Origin: Planococcus maitriensis
Lineage (GTDB): Bacteria; Bacillota; Bacilli; Bacillales_A; Planococcaceae
Length of the DNA: 64,000 nt
Assembly: GCF_003289925.1 (NCBI RefSeq)
Contig: NZ_QLZQ01000007.1
Span: 62,001-126,000, forward strand
Direction of reading: 5' to 3'
The notes beneath the pieces are model-generated. The model saw only the letters and a program-made list of their open reading frames with translations, was not told where the DNA came from and did not search any database. This document shows, piece by piece, positions 35,679-43,792 of the stretch. The position numbers and the translations under genes were made by a program. Positions within the stretch are counted from its first letter, which is position 1. The number at the start of each line of letters is the position of its first letter.

Positions 35679-35710
35679 AAGGCGCCCCGTAGCTTCAGGG
35701 CGCCTTTTTT
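35679..35710 (-). terminator. Terminator of the first acyl-CoA ligase gene
   Basis: AAAGGCGCCCC pairs with AGGGCGCCTTT. Confidence 0.8.
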
Positions 35711-37260
35711 CAGCGTTCGATAAACGTATGGCGGAACCACGTGTATTCGCTGATGTGCAGCTCGCGCAGCTGGTATTTCAAGATCTTCCCTGAAGCGTTG
35801 CGCGGAAGTTCGTCTGCAAACCTGAACTTTTTCGGCGCTTTATGATGCGGTAAATGCTCGAGCAAGTATTCGGAAAGCGCTTCTTCATCGATCGGTGACC
35901 CGTCTTTCGGGACGATGACGACACCGACGATTTCGCCCCATTCTTCTTCCGGTATGCCGACGGTCGCCGCTTCCTGGACTTGCGGATGGCGATTCAGCAC
36001 TTGTTCGATTTCGATCGAATAAATATTATTCCCTGCAGAAATGATGCGGTCGGATTTGCGGTCGACAAGCGTAATATAGCCATCTTCATCGATTGTTGCC
36101 AAATCCCCTGTCAACAACCAGCTATCCCGGAAGGCTTCCTTGGTTTCTTCCGGCATATTGTAATACGACTTCATGATCGTCTCGCCGCGCATGATGAATT
36201 CGCCGACTTGGCCAGGCGCGACGTCATTCATTTCCTCATCGACCACACGGACATGGGTCATATACATCGACTTGCCGCCAGCCCCCTCTTTATGGGCATG
36301 CTCACTTGGCAGCAAATAGACGCCTCCCGGTCCCCCTTCAGTGAGGAAGCATAAATTATAGAATTGCTCGTGGCCAAAGAATTTCATGGCCCGCGCGACA
36401 AGGCCATTTGGCATCGGGTCGGTCCCGTACATGCATTTCCGGACCGTCCCCAGATCATATGCGCTCTCAGGCGCCTCCAATAAGGCATGATACATATCCG
36501 GAAGCCCGAAAAACACCGTACAGCCGTCCTGTTGGATTGCGCCCAATACATCCCTGGCCGCGAATTCACGCAGAATGGTTTGCGGAATGCCGAGCATGAC
36601 CCCAGTCACGAGAAATAGATTGAGCTGGGAAGGATGGAAAAACGGCGCAGCATGAAGCAAGCGATCGCCGTGGTTGACGCCCGTCCCGAGAATGAACGAA
36701 GTGCTGACGTTGACGATGCGCTGGTGGTCAAAAAGCGCTCCCTTAGGCGGCCCGGTCGTCCCTGAGGTGTACAGGATTTCCGCATCGTCTTCCGGCAAGA
36801 TTTCGACTTTTGGCTCCGAGCGGTCATCGTCCAGAACTTCTCCCCAACTGAGGTGCGCTTCTTCTTGTGCTTTTGGATAGACGATCACCTGATGCAGCAG
36901 ATCGTCCAATTCCTTCGCTTCCGCCACCAAGCTTTCGAATTCATTGTCGCAAAACACATAGGCCGCATCCGACTGGCCGAATAGATAGCCCGCTTCCTCG
37001 GCATTAAGCCTGTAATTGACAGGGACCACGACACCGCCTGCTTTCAATACGGCAAAGAACGCCATGACATAAGCATCCGAATTCTTCATGAACAAGGCCA
37101 CTTTATCGCCCTTTGCAATCCCTTCCCGCAACAGGCCATTCGCCAAGCGATTCACTTCCGTGTTCAATTCCTGATACGTATAGGGCTTCCCTTCAAAATT
37201 CAATGCCATCAAATCGGGCTGCCGCGTTGCATTCATCGTCAACGATGTTGTAATGTTCAT
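35710..37260 (-). CDS. Acyl-CoA synthetase (AMP-forming, class I adenylate-forming)
   Basis: A 516-residue ANL-superfamily ligase. The AMP-binding P-loop YTSGTTGPPKGALFDH (about residue 165), the A5-type motif with FLTEGGPGG in place of the usual YGxTE, LLTGDLATIDEDGYITLVDRKSDRI (about 395) and the C-terminal lysine in RNASGKILKYQLR (about 500) are all visible. It activates a carboxylic acid as acyl-AMP and then acyl-CoA; a medium- or long-chain fatty acid is likely but not provable. ATG 37260 follows AAGGAGG. Single gene. Confidence 0.87.
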   Translation of the reverse strand: MNITTSLTMNATRQPDLMALNFEGKPYTYQELNTEVNRLANGLLREGIAKGDKVALFMKNSDAYVMAFFAVLKAGGVVVPVNYRLNAEEAGYLFGQSDAAYVFCDNEFESLVAEAKELDDLLHQVIVYPKAQEEAHLSWGEVLDDDRSEPKVEILPEDDAEILYTSGTTGPPKGALFDHQRIVNVSTSFILGTGVNHGDRLLHAAPFFHPSQLNLFLVTGVMLGIPQTILREFAARDVLGAIQQDGCTVFFGLPDMYHALLEAPESAYDLGTVRKCMYGTDPMPNGLVARAMKFFGHEQFYNLCFLTEGGPGGVYLLPSEHAHKEGAGGKSMYMTHVRVVDEEMNDVAPGQVGEFIMRGETIMKSYYNMPEETKEAFRDSWLLTGDLATIDEDGYITLVDRKSDRIISAGNNIYSIEIEQVLNRHPQVQEAATVGIPEEEWGEIVGVVIVPKDGSPIDEEALSEYLLEHLPHHKAPKKFRFADELPRNASGKILKYQLRELHISEYTWFRHTFIER

Positions 37261-37369
37261 CTCCCATTCCTCCTTTGTTTGCTCATGAATCTCCCCTTCT
37301 GCCTGATCGGTAGTCATTCAATATTATAATATTCTGAAAATATAGTCAATGTGCCAACAATTGGAAATT

Positions 37370-37396
37370 AAAAAAAGACTCTTTCCAGAGCCTTCC
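37370..37396 (-). terminator. Terminator downstream of a 45-residue gene
   Basis: On the minus strand AGGCTCT pairs with AGAGTCT (one G-T pair) and seven T follow. Confidence 0.7.
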
Positions 37397-37405
37397 TCAT
37401 GCGCA

Positions 37406-37543
37406 TTAATTCATGAATAAATAGATGATATACAAGGGAATCAATCCCATCGCCATGTATTTTGCGACGGTGAATGTGCTCATCCCCAAACATTTCATCT
37501 TAGCCGCCAGCGCTTCACGGAAATCATTGAATAATCCGGGCAT
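37406..37543 (-). CDS. Small membrane protein (45 residues)
   Basis: ATG at 37543 follows AAGGAGGG nine bases upstream. The product (MPGLFNDFREALAAKMK, then a hydrophobic helix ending YLFMN) has an amphipathic N-terminal part and one C-terminal membrane segment. Its own rho-independent terminator follows 10 bp after the stop. It is located between two divergently or separately transcribed genes, so it is a stand-alone unit. No family recognised. Confidence 0.62.
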   Translation of the reverse strand: MPGLFNDFREALAAKMKCLGMSTFTVAKYMAMGLIPLYIIYLFMN

Positions 37544-37678
37544 TACAACGCCCTCCTTCAGGGTATAGTGCTAGTATAGGACAGCAAGAAGGCCCAAGAA
37601 CAGCGAAATGCTCTCGTTACTGTAACTTTTTGCGGCCTTTTGCGGTCTACTCTATAGATAAAGAAGGGGGCGAACCCG

Positions 37679-38140
37679 ATGATGCGAAAGGCCGCAATCA
37701 GCTGGCTAATGGTTTTGATCGCCGCTATGGTACTTGCTTCATGCGGCACCGAAAGTGACAATCTGCCGGAAGATCCGGATTCAGGGGGTGAAATCATCGA
37801 AGGTGAAGTAACATCGGCCATAGAAGAAACCGGCAATGGAACCTACCGCTATACCGTCAAAAACGATACGCAAGAAGCGGTGACATTCAACTTCACAAGC
37901 GGGCAGCGCTATGATTTCACGTTGACCGATGAAGAAGGCGTTGAAGTGTTCCGCATGTCATCCGTCAGCATGTATACCCAGGCGCTTGGCGAAGAAATCC
38001 TGCGCCAAGGCGAACGGCTCCAATACGATATCCAAGTTCCGGAAGCCAATCTCGAACCAGGCACTTACACGCTTGAAGTGTGGATGACGCCGACAGAAGG
38101 CACGAATTATCCAGCCGAAATCGAGCATACGATCGAATAG
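37679..38140 (+). CDS. BsuPI-like lipoprotein
   Basis: A 153-residue lipoprotein with lipobox VLASC (Cys22) and one beta-rich domain similar to the intracellular proteinase inhibitor BsuPI (PF12690): YRYTVKNDTQEAVTFNFTSGQRYDFTLTDEEG, then a strand GEEILRQGERLQYDIQVP and PGTYTLEVWMTP. In such exported lipoproteins the domain probably serves binding rather than proteinase inhibition; this is inferred. AGGGGG lies eight bases before the double ATG. Confidence 0.8.
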   Translation: MMRKAAISWLMVLIAAMVLASCGTESDNLPEDPDSGGEIIEGEVTSAIEETGNGTYRYTVKNDTQEAVTFNFTSGQRYDFTLTDEEGVEVFRMSSVSMYTQALGEEILRQGERLQYDIQVPEANLEPGTYTLEVWMTPTEGTNYPAEIEHTIE

Positions 38141-38191
38141 AAAATACCCGGGCCGGATTCAGCGGTTCGGGTTTTCCAATGAGCTTCGGCA

Positions 38192-38220
38192 TTTTCATCC
38201 CCTAACTTTAGCGATACACT
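38192..38220 (+). promoter_or_regulatory. Sigma-A-like promoter of the mug gene
   Basis: TTTTCA, 17 bp, TACACT, 34 bp before the ATG. Confidence 0.45.
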
Positions 38221-38254
38221 AAAAACCACCCTCAACAAGCAAAAGGAGAATTCC

Positions 38255-38773
38255 ATGGAACTTGAACCCATACCCGATCATTTAACAGGCCATCTTGACA
38301 TCCTTTTTGTCGGATTCAATCCGAGCATCCGCTCAAGCGAAACCGGTTATCATTACGCCAACCCAAACAACCGCTTCTGGAAAATCCTCTTCGAATCCGG
38401 GCTGACGCCCAGAAAATACGCGCCTGAGGAAAACCGCGCCTTGCTCGAGCTCGGGTACGGCTTGACGAATATCGTGCCCCGCCCGACCAAAGCGGCGGCC
38501 GAGATCACAAAGGAAGAATACAAAGAAGGTGCCGGGCAATTGAAACGAAAAATTGAACACTACCGGCCGAAAGTGGTGTGTTTTGTCGGCAAAGGCGTCT
38601 ACCTCCAGTTCAGCGGCAAGAAATCGGCGCATTGGGGTAAACAGCCGGATCCGGTCATCCCCGGGGTCATCGAATTCGTCGCCCCTTCTTCCAGCGGATT
38701 GGTGCGCATGAAACAAGCGGAGATTGTAGAGATTTACGAAGGCTTGCATCAGTTGATAGACAAAAGTACTTAA
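38255..38773 (+). CDS. mug: G/U mismatch-specific uracil-DNA glycosylase (Mug)
   Basis: A 172-residue single-domain glycosylase of the Mug/TDG family. The catalytic-loop motif GFNPSIRSSETGYHYANPNNRFW lies at about residue 20, and the second motif APSSSGLVRM (about 150) corresponds to the wedge/intercalation loop NPSGLSR of E. coli Mug. It removes uracil or ethenocytosine opposite guanine, starting base excision repair. AAGGAG precedes the ATG. Single gene. Confidence 0.92.
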   Translation: MELEPIPDHLTGHLDILFVGFNPSIRSSETGYHYANPNNRFWKILFESGLTPRKYAPEENRALLELGYGLTNIVPRPTKAAAEITKEEYKEGAGQLKRKIEHYRPKVVCFVGKGVYLQFSGKKSAHWGKQPDPVIPGVIEFVAPSSSGLVRMKQAEIVEIYEGLHQLIDKST

Positions 38774-38913
38774 AAAGATCCTATAATTCCTTCACAAATC
38801 AGACACTTACGAAACCCTCTTCCCTATTGCTATAGTGTTGGAATGGCTGTTGAAACAACAGCTCTTCCCAGTCTGATCGCTGGGAGCCAATACAATAGAA
38901 ACGGGGAACACCC

Positions 38914-38931
38914 ATGCAACAAGACAAATGA
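38914..38931 (+). other. Five-codon upstream frame abutting the DUF2798 gene
   Basis: ATG at 38914, with GGGGAA seven bases upstream, reads MQQDK and stops at TGA (38929-38931). The next codon, CTG at 38932, is in the same frame and starts the DUF2798-like sequence. It is either the true 5-prime end of the gene interrupted by a nonsense change or a short coupled leader. Confidence 0.55.
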
Positions 38932-39414
38932 CTGCCTCATAACGGCAAAGAAGGATTGCTTTACGGCTCGCTTATATTGACGATGACCGTCCTGTTGATG
39001 ACCAGCTACAGCGTGCTGCTTTACACCGGCCATTTCACGATGGAAACAATGTGGATGATCTTCAAAATCATTCCCGTCATGTGGATCATCGCCATGATTT
39101 TAGAAGGAGCGGTCTTCGGAAGGATTGCCGAAGCGCTGACAGGAAAACTGACGCACAGCTCGTCGTCCTTCCATAAGAAGATCTTATTGCGCATCGTGTT
39201 CACGGTCATCGGCATGTCAGTCGCGATGACGTTTATCGGCGATTTGGTCGTCAACGGGTTCCATCATGAGATCTTCAGCAATTGGCTCGCCAATTGGCCG
39301 CGCAACTTCCTCATCGTCCTGATCGCTGAAAGCCTGCTCATCCAACCGCTGGCCCGCCTCGCGATGGTGAAGCTTCATGAGTCAAAAGACCGGAAAGCCG
39401 CAAGCGCCCAATAA
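38932..39414 (+). CDS. DUF2798-like membrane protein, start disrupted or non-standard
   Basis: A membrane protein with four hydrophobic segments; the sequence LPHNGKEGLLYGSLILTM matches the usual DUF2798 opening MPxNKKEGLxFG, so CTG at 38932 sits where the family has its Met. The C-terminal part NWPRNFLIVLIAESLLIQPLARL also fits. In-frame upstream there is a well-placed ATG (38914) but a TGA separates it. The first later start, TTG 38956, has no properly spaced ribosome site. The gene may use CTG by coupling, or may be damaged. Function unknown. Confidence 0.65.
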   Translation: MPHNGKEGLLYGSLILTMTVLLMTSYSVLLYTGHFTMETMWMIFKIIPVMWIIAMILEGAVFGRIAEALTGKLTHSSSSFHKKILLRIVFTVIGMSVAMTFIGDLVVNGFHHEIFSNWLANWPRNFLIVLIAESLLIQPLARLAMVKLHESKDRKAASAQ

Positions 39415-39504
39415 GCCCAGGCCTCCCGCTATCCATATTGATTATCCGGCCTTTATTACGGGTAAACAAAGGAATGGAACAACCAGCACAAGGAGGAGAT
39501 TTCA

Positions 39505-40254
39505 ATGGCAAAAACGGCAATCGTCACAGGGGGCGGCAGCGGGCTAGGACAATCGACAGCGCTGCGCCTGGCACAGGAAGGCATTAATATCGCAGTGGTC
39601 GACATCAGTGAAAAAGGCGGCAATGAGACCGTCCAAAAAGTGAAAGAGCTCGGGCCGGACGCCATCTTCATCAAAGCGGACGTTTCCCAAGCACAAGAGG
39701 TTAAAAACTACGTCGATAAAACGGTTGAACATTTCGGCTCCATCGATTATTTCTTCAATAACGCAGGCATTTCAGGAAGCGGCAAATACTTCCTGGAAAC
39801 CGACATAAAAGAAATCGAACAAATCGTCGGCATTAACTTGCTCGGCGCTTTATACGGCCTTCGCTACGTCGCGGAAGTGATGGTGAAAAACGGCGGGGGC
39901 TCGATCGTCAATACCGCATCGAGCGCCGGGGTCATCGGACAGGATACCGTCGTCACCTATTCCGCAACCAAGCACGGCATCGTCGGCATGACGAAATCAC
40001 TCGTCGCCGAATACGCTAAAGACGGCTTGCGCGTCAATGCAGTCGCACCGGGGCCAACGGAAACCCCGATGGTCAAAGCGTATTTCGACGCCAATCCCGA
40101 AATGAAGAAAAATGCTGAAGCGGGCATCCCGCAAAAACGCCTCGGCACAGCGGACGAAGTCGCTGAACTCGTGGCGTTCCTGCTTACATCAAAAGCGCAA
40201 TACATCAACGGCGACGTCATCCGCATCGATGGCGGCTTCACCAGCACGAAATAA
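39505..40254 (+). CDS. Short-chain dehydrogenase/reductase
   Basis: A 249-residue classical [11 protein letters not shown] (residue 9 on), NNAGISG (about 89), NTASSAG with catalytic Ser (about 138), YSATKHG (about 152), and ITGxx-type end INGDVIRIDGGFTS. Asp in VVDISEKGG after the second strand suggests NAD(H). Substrate unknown; the family includes sugar, steroid and acyl reductases. ATG follows AAGGAGG. The sequence is close to that of the SDR at 49985. Confidence 0.88.
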   Translation: MAKTAIVTGGGSGLGQSTALRLAQEGINIAVVDISEKGGNETVQKVKELGPDAIFIKADVSQAQEVKNYVDKTVEHFGSIDYFFNNAGISGSGKYFLETDIKEIEQIVGINLLGALYGLRYVAEVMVKNGGGSIVNTASSAGVIGQDTVVTYSATKHGIVGMTKSLVAEYAKDGLRVNAVAPGPTETPMVKAYFDANPEMKKNAEAGIPQKRLGTADEVAELVAFLLTSKAQYINGDVIRIDGGFTSTK

Positions 40255-40260
40255 GCCTAA

Positions 40261-40290
40261 AAAGGTTCCAGGAAAATTCCTGGAACCTTT
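40261..40290. terminator. Bidirectional terminator
   Basis: AAAGGTTCCAGGA pairs with TCCTGGAACCTTT, T-run on both sides. Confidence 0.9.
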
Positions 40291-40293
40291 TTC

Positions 40294-41070
40294 TTATGCG
40301 CCGATTCCTGCTCCGCCGCATACTTTCAATACTTCACCTGTCACATAACTCGCGCTTGGCGAGGCCAAATAGGCGACTGCCTCACCGATATCTTCCGGCT
40401 GCCCCGGCCGCTTGATCGATTGCAGCTCCAGCGGATAATTGACGCCTTTCGTGATGGCGGTCTCAACCGGTCCCGGCGCGACGCTATTGACCGTGATGCC
40501 GAACTCGCCCACTTCTTTTGCGACCAATTTCGTGAAGGCGATGATGCCGCCTTTCGACGCAGCATAGGCAGGGCCTGAACGCCCTTGCCGTTCGCCGTCT
40601 TCGCCGTAGGAAATGGCGCCGCCCATCATGCCCGAAATCGAACTGATGTTGATGACGCGCCCGCTTCCCTGATTGACCATATGCGGATAGATGGCCGCCT
40701 GGGTGAACAAGAACGTGCCGCGCAGATTCGTCTCGATGTCGCGGCTCCAATCCTCATCGGTCATGTCTTTTAAATTCAGACGAGAGACAGTGCCGGCGTT
40801 ATTGACGACAATGTCGATTCCGCCAAATTCCTCTACCGTTTCGTGAATCGCTTGTTCGACTTGCGCCCGGTCGCGGACGTCCACTTGCAGCGCCAACACA
40901 CGGATGCCGGGAAATTCCGATTCAAGCTGTTGTTTTGCTTCGCCGCAATCCAGGATATCCGCCAGGACGACCGCAGCTCCCCGTTTCGCGAGTGATTTCG
41001 CGCAGGCAAAGCCGATGCCCCGTGCGCTTCCTGTAACGAGTGCCACTTGATTTTTCAATGAGCCCTCCAT
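40294..41070 (-). CDS. Short-chain dehydrogenase (3-ketoacyl reductase-like)
   Basis: A 258-residue SDR: TGSARGIG (about residue 13), NNAGTVSRLN (about 90), ISSISGMMGG (about 140), YAASKGG (about 165), SVAPGPVETAI (about 190) and the end SYVTGEVLKVCGGAG. The normal GG-D/G ending is altered to CGGAG. It follows the acyl-CoA ligase gene with a 16-bp gap, so the two form an operon; together they could act on the same acid (activation, then oxidation/reduction of an acyl-CoA). AAAGGAG eight bases before ATG 41070. Confidence 0.86.
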   Translation of the reverse strand: MEGSLKNQVALVTGSARGIGFACAKSLAKRGAAVVLADILDCGEAKQQLESEFPGIRVLALQVDVRDRAQVEQAIHETVEEFGGIDIVVNNAGTVSRLNLKDMTDEDWSRDIETNLRGTFLFTQAAIYPHMVNQGSGRVINISSISGMMGGAISYGEDGERQGRSGPAYAASKGGIIAFTKLVAKEVGEFGITVNSVAPGPVETAITKGVNYPLELQSIKRPGQPEDIGEAVAYLASPSASYVTGEVLKVCGGAGIGA

Positions 41071-41086
41071 CAACACATCTCCTTTC

Positions 41087-42652
41087 CTATTCGTCCAATT
41101 TCTTCAATTCCAGTTCCTTCAGTTTATGCTTTTGGATTTTGCCGACGGAGGTGCGGGGGAAGTCTTCGACAAACTCGATCGCTGACGGCACTTTGAACTT
41201 GGCCAGCTGGCCTTTGCAGTAATCGATCACTTCCTGTTCCGTCGCCGTCTGCCCCTGTTTCAGGATGACGAATGCTTTCAGTGCTTCATCATGCATCGCA
41301 TCCGGAATACCGATGGCAATCGCTTCATAGACAGCCGGGTGCTCCATGATGACATTTTCCACTTCGCTCGCCGCGACATTCTCGCCGGCACGTTTGATCA
41401 TGTCCTTTTGGCGGTCGACGAAATAATAGAACCCGTCCGCCGATTTGCGTGCTTTGTCGCCTGTATGGAGCCAGCCGTTTTGCAAAGTTTGGCTGGTCGC
41501 TTCCGGATTGTTGAAATAGCCTTTCATGATCGTCTTTCCGGGGATGCCTTCAAGCAAGATTTCGCCCGGCTCCCCTTCCGGCACTTCATGGCCGTCTTCA
41601 TCGATCAGCTTGATGCGCGAGCCTGCGATCGGCTTGCCGATGCCGGCATTGTCCTTTTCCCCTGTTAACGGATTCATCAAAGGCGGCGCAATCGTTTCCG
41701 TCATGCCGTAGATCTGGTAAAGCGAAGTGTTATAGCGTTCTTCAAACGCCTTCAATTCTTTTGCTGTCACCGACTGGGCAAAAATGACAGCACGCAGCTT
41801 ATTATTGCGTTCCTCTTCATCATAGCGCTGTGCAAGGATCATGCGGATCGGCGCCGCGAACAGCGAACCTAGCGTAGCCCCTAAACGCTGGACTTGGCGC
41901 CCGTAGCGGCTTGCACTGAAGCGTTCCGTAATCGCGACGCTGCCCCCGGCAACCAGGCTCGGCATGATCATATAATATTGGCCGTTGCCATGGAACATCG
42001 GCAAGACGACAAGCGCACGGTCTTGTTCCGTAAAGCCGATATGCCCTGCCACAGCCTGGCCCGTGTAAATATAATTGGCATGTGTAATGAGACAGCCTTT
42101 CGGTTTCGATGTCGTTCCGGAAGTGTACAAAATGGCCGCCACGTCTTCCGGCTGGATATCCGCTTCCGGCACTTTGCCTGAAAACTCGCTCATCATTTTG
42201 TTGACGCTTTCAAATTCTCCCGGCTCGTCCATACGCGCCAGGACAATCTGCCGCAGCTTCGGAAGGTTCCCCTGGATGGCTTTGAATTTTTCGATATACT
42301 CCGCTTCCGTGATGAGCATGACCGATTCCGAATGGCCGATCAAGTATTCCATTTCCGCGCCAGCCGACAGGATATTGGTCGGCACCATGATGGCGCCGAG
42401 CTTTGCGAGCGCGAACCAGCACACGACGAATTCCGCGGAATTCGGCAAATGGAGCGTCACTTTATCTCCCTTGCGTATGCCCCGTTCATAAAGCGCACCG
42501 CTGAACTTTTCCACCCGCTCCAAAAATTCTCCGTAGCTGTATTCCGTCACTTGCTGTTTATTGTCTTCGAAAATCAGGAATGGCTGCTCGCTGTGTTTTT
42601 CGCATTGGGCGTTTAGGAGATCGATTAATGTCAGTTCCGCTGTCAAAATCAT
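41087..42652 (-). CDS. Acyl-CoA synthetase (CaiC-like, AMP-forming)
   Basis: A 521-residue ANL ligase. P-loop LYTSGTTSKPKGCLITH (about residue 168), YQIYGMTETIAPPL (about 305), LHTGDKARKSADGFYYFVDRQKDMIKRAGENV (about 400) and the C-terminal catalytic lysine PRTSVGKIQKHKL (about 503). The overall pattern resembles crotonobetaine/carnitine-CoA ligases, but the substrate is not certain. ATG 42652 is six bases after GAGAGG. Two TetR-type palindromes lie just upstream, so it is likely repressed by the TetR protein encoded at 43152. Confidence 0.87.
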   Translation of the reverse strand: MILTAELTLIDLLNAQCEKHSEQPFLIFEDNKQQVTEYSYGEFLERVEKFSGALYERGIRKGDKVTLHLPNSAEFVVCWFALAKLGAIMVPTNILSAGAEMEYLIGHSESVMLITEAEYIEKFKAIQGNLPKLRQIVLARMDEPGEFESVNKMMSEFSGKVPEADIQPEDVAAILYTSGTTSKPKGCLITHANYIYTGQAVAGHIGFTEQDRALVVLPMFHGNGQYYMIMPSLVAGGSVAITERFSASRYGRQVQRLGATLGSLFAAPIRMILAQRYDEEERNNKLRAVIFAQSVTAKELKAFEERYNTSLYQIYGMTETIAPPLMNPLTGEKDNAGIGKPIAGSRIKLIDEDGHEVPEGEPGEILLEGIPGKTIMKGYFNNPEATSQTLQNGWLHTGDKARKSADGFYYFVDRQKDMIKRAGENVAASEVENVIMEHPAVYEAIAIGIPDAMHDEALKAFVILKQGQTATEQEVIDYCKGQLAKFKVPSAIEFVEDFPRTSVGKIQKHKLKELELKKLDE

Positions 42653-42679
42653 CAACATCCTCTCTCATCTTGTCAATTC

Positions 42680-42715
42680 CATAGACCGCAGTCTATAATC
42701 TATAGACTATAGTCT
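42680..42715. promoter_or_regulatory. Pair of TetR-type operators
   Basis: TAGACCGCAGTCTA (42680-42693) and TAGACTATAGTCTA (42701-42714) are perfect 5-bp-arm palindromes of the form TAGAC-4-GTCTA. Their centres are 21 bp apart, two helical turns, placing them on one face of DNA 28-62 bp before the acyl-CoA ligase start. Confidence 0.75.
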
Positions 42716-42828
42716 ATTCAATCCAACAGAGCTTTGTCAATTATTTTCAAACAATTCAGTCGAATTATAGAACACACTCCATTACAGATACCTTTGTTAT
42801 TTGAAATTCTACTGTAGACGATATTCCG

Positions 42829-42940
42829 CAAAACAGCTGGCTTTCCTGGGGGCTTGCGCTGAACTAATTCGGGCTTACTGCCCGAATGGATTTCAGCACT
42901 TCGCTAATCCCCAAGGAGTCTGCGCTGTTTTGCTCCATAT
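42829..42940 (-). repeat. Dispersed intergenic repeat R1, copy 3
   Basis: On the minus strand CAGACTCCTTGGGGATTAGC, an inner hairpin TTCGGGCAGTAAGCCCGAA, and CCCCCAGGAAAGC; the outer ends CAAAACAGC / GCGCTGTTTTG also pair. The middle part differs from the other copies. Confidence 0.6.
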
Positions 42941-42960
42941 CTATTGAATAGTTCAGATGA

Positions 42961-43080
42961 AAAGAAGTGGAAGGCGGCGACTCCTGCGGGAATAGCATGA
43001 GTCTTGAGACCCCGCAGGAAGCGAAGCGACCGAGGAGGCTCAAGCCATGCCCGCGGAAAGCGTCCGCCTGAAACGACTTC
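42961..43080 (+). repeat. Dispersed intergenic repeat R1, copy 4
   Basis: GGCGACTCCTGCGGGAATAG, AGACCCCGCAGGAAGCGAAG, CGAGGAGGCTCAAGC and CCCGCGGAAAGCGTCCGCC in order. This is the closest copy to the repeat type seen in related genera. Confidence 0.75.
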
Positions 43081-43151
43081 ATCACTTTCTTTTACTATAC
43101 CGATATCTCTCATTAGTGTTATATGCTTAAACTAGAAGAAAGGTGGCCAAT

Positions 43152-43742
43152 ATGACGAGCAGACAGGAAAAAGCGATTGAAACGAAAAAACGCATCCTCC
43201 GCACGGCGCTGGCATTGTTCAGCGAAAAGGGCTTTGACCGGGTGTCGGTTGATGAAATCGTCCGGAAAAGCGAAGCATCCAAAGGGGCGTTCTATGGGCA
43301 TTTTACGTCTAAATACGATATCTTCCTTGAAAAATTCAAGGAAATCGATCAATTTTACAGTGCCTTCCAGGAAAGCCTGCCGGAAAGTTTGTCCGCGGAA
43401 CAGAAGATCCGCAAGCTCGCGATCGCCCAAATGGAGTATTTACGGGATGAAATGGGACGGGATGGAATCCGTTCGCTCTATGCCTATGCACTCACCCCAT
43501 CCGTCGATAATTACCTGTCCGATACGGAGCGCCCGCTTTATGCCATTCTTGAAACCATGATTTCCGAAGGCCAGCAAAGCGGTGAATTGACGTCCTCCCT
43601 GAAGCCCGGCCGCCTGGCGCTGCTCCTCTCCCGCAGCATGCGCGGAACGCTTTATGACTGGGCGATCTTCGGGGGCGACTTCGATTTGGCCGATGAAATC
43701 GACAGCGCCCTCGAGCTATTGTTCCACGGAATCCGGCAATAA
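43152..43742 (+). CDS. TetR/AcrR family transcriptional regulator
   Basis: A 196-residue repressor. The N-terminal DNA-binding domain reads KKRILRTALALFSEKGFDRVSVDEIVRKSEASKGAFYGHFTSKYDIF, the classic TetR helix-turn-helix. The C-terminal ligand domain (about 60-196) is helical and has no close match I can name. It is divergent from the acyl-CoA ligase/SDR operon, whose promoter carries the paired palindromes; an acyl-CoA or acid inducer is a reasonable guess. Start ATG 43152 has AAAGG eight bases upstream; a GTG at 43143 is an alternative. Confidence 0.9.
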   Translation: MTSRQEKAIETKKRILRTALALFSEKGFDRVSVDEIVRKSEASKGAFYGHFTSKYDIFLEKFKEIDQFYSAFQESLPESLSAEQKIRKLAIAQMEYLRDEMGRDGIRSLYAYALTPSVDNYLSDTERPLYAILETMISEGQQSGELTSSLKPGRLALLLSRSMRGTLYDWAIFGGDFDLADEIDSALELLFHGIRQ

Positions 43743-43792
43743 GCACAAAAAGGAAGAGCGCCGCCCTTGGCACTCTTCCTTTTTGTGCTTAT
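43742..43792. terminator. Long bidirectional terminator
   Basis: AAGCACAAAAAGGAAGAG pairs with CTCTTCCTTTTTGTGCTT between convergent genes. Confidence 0.9.

Larger units (their letters stand above)
42716..43151. other. Gene-free stretch holding two head-to-head R1 repeats
   Basis: Positions 42829-42940 and 42961-43080 are the two most complete R1 copies, in opposite orientation. The rest is AT-rich, without coding signs. Confidence 0.65.
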
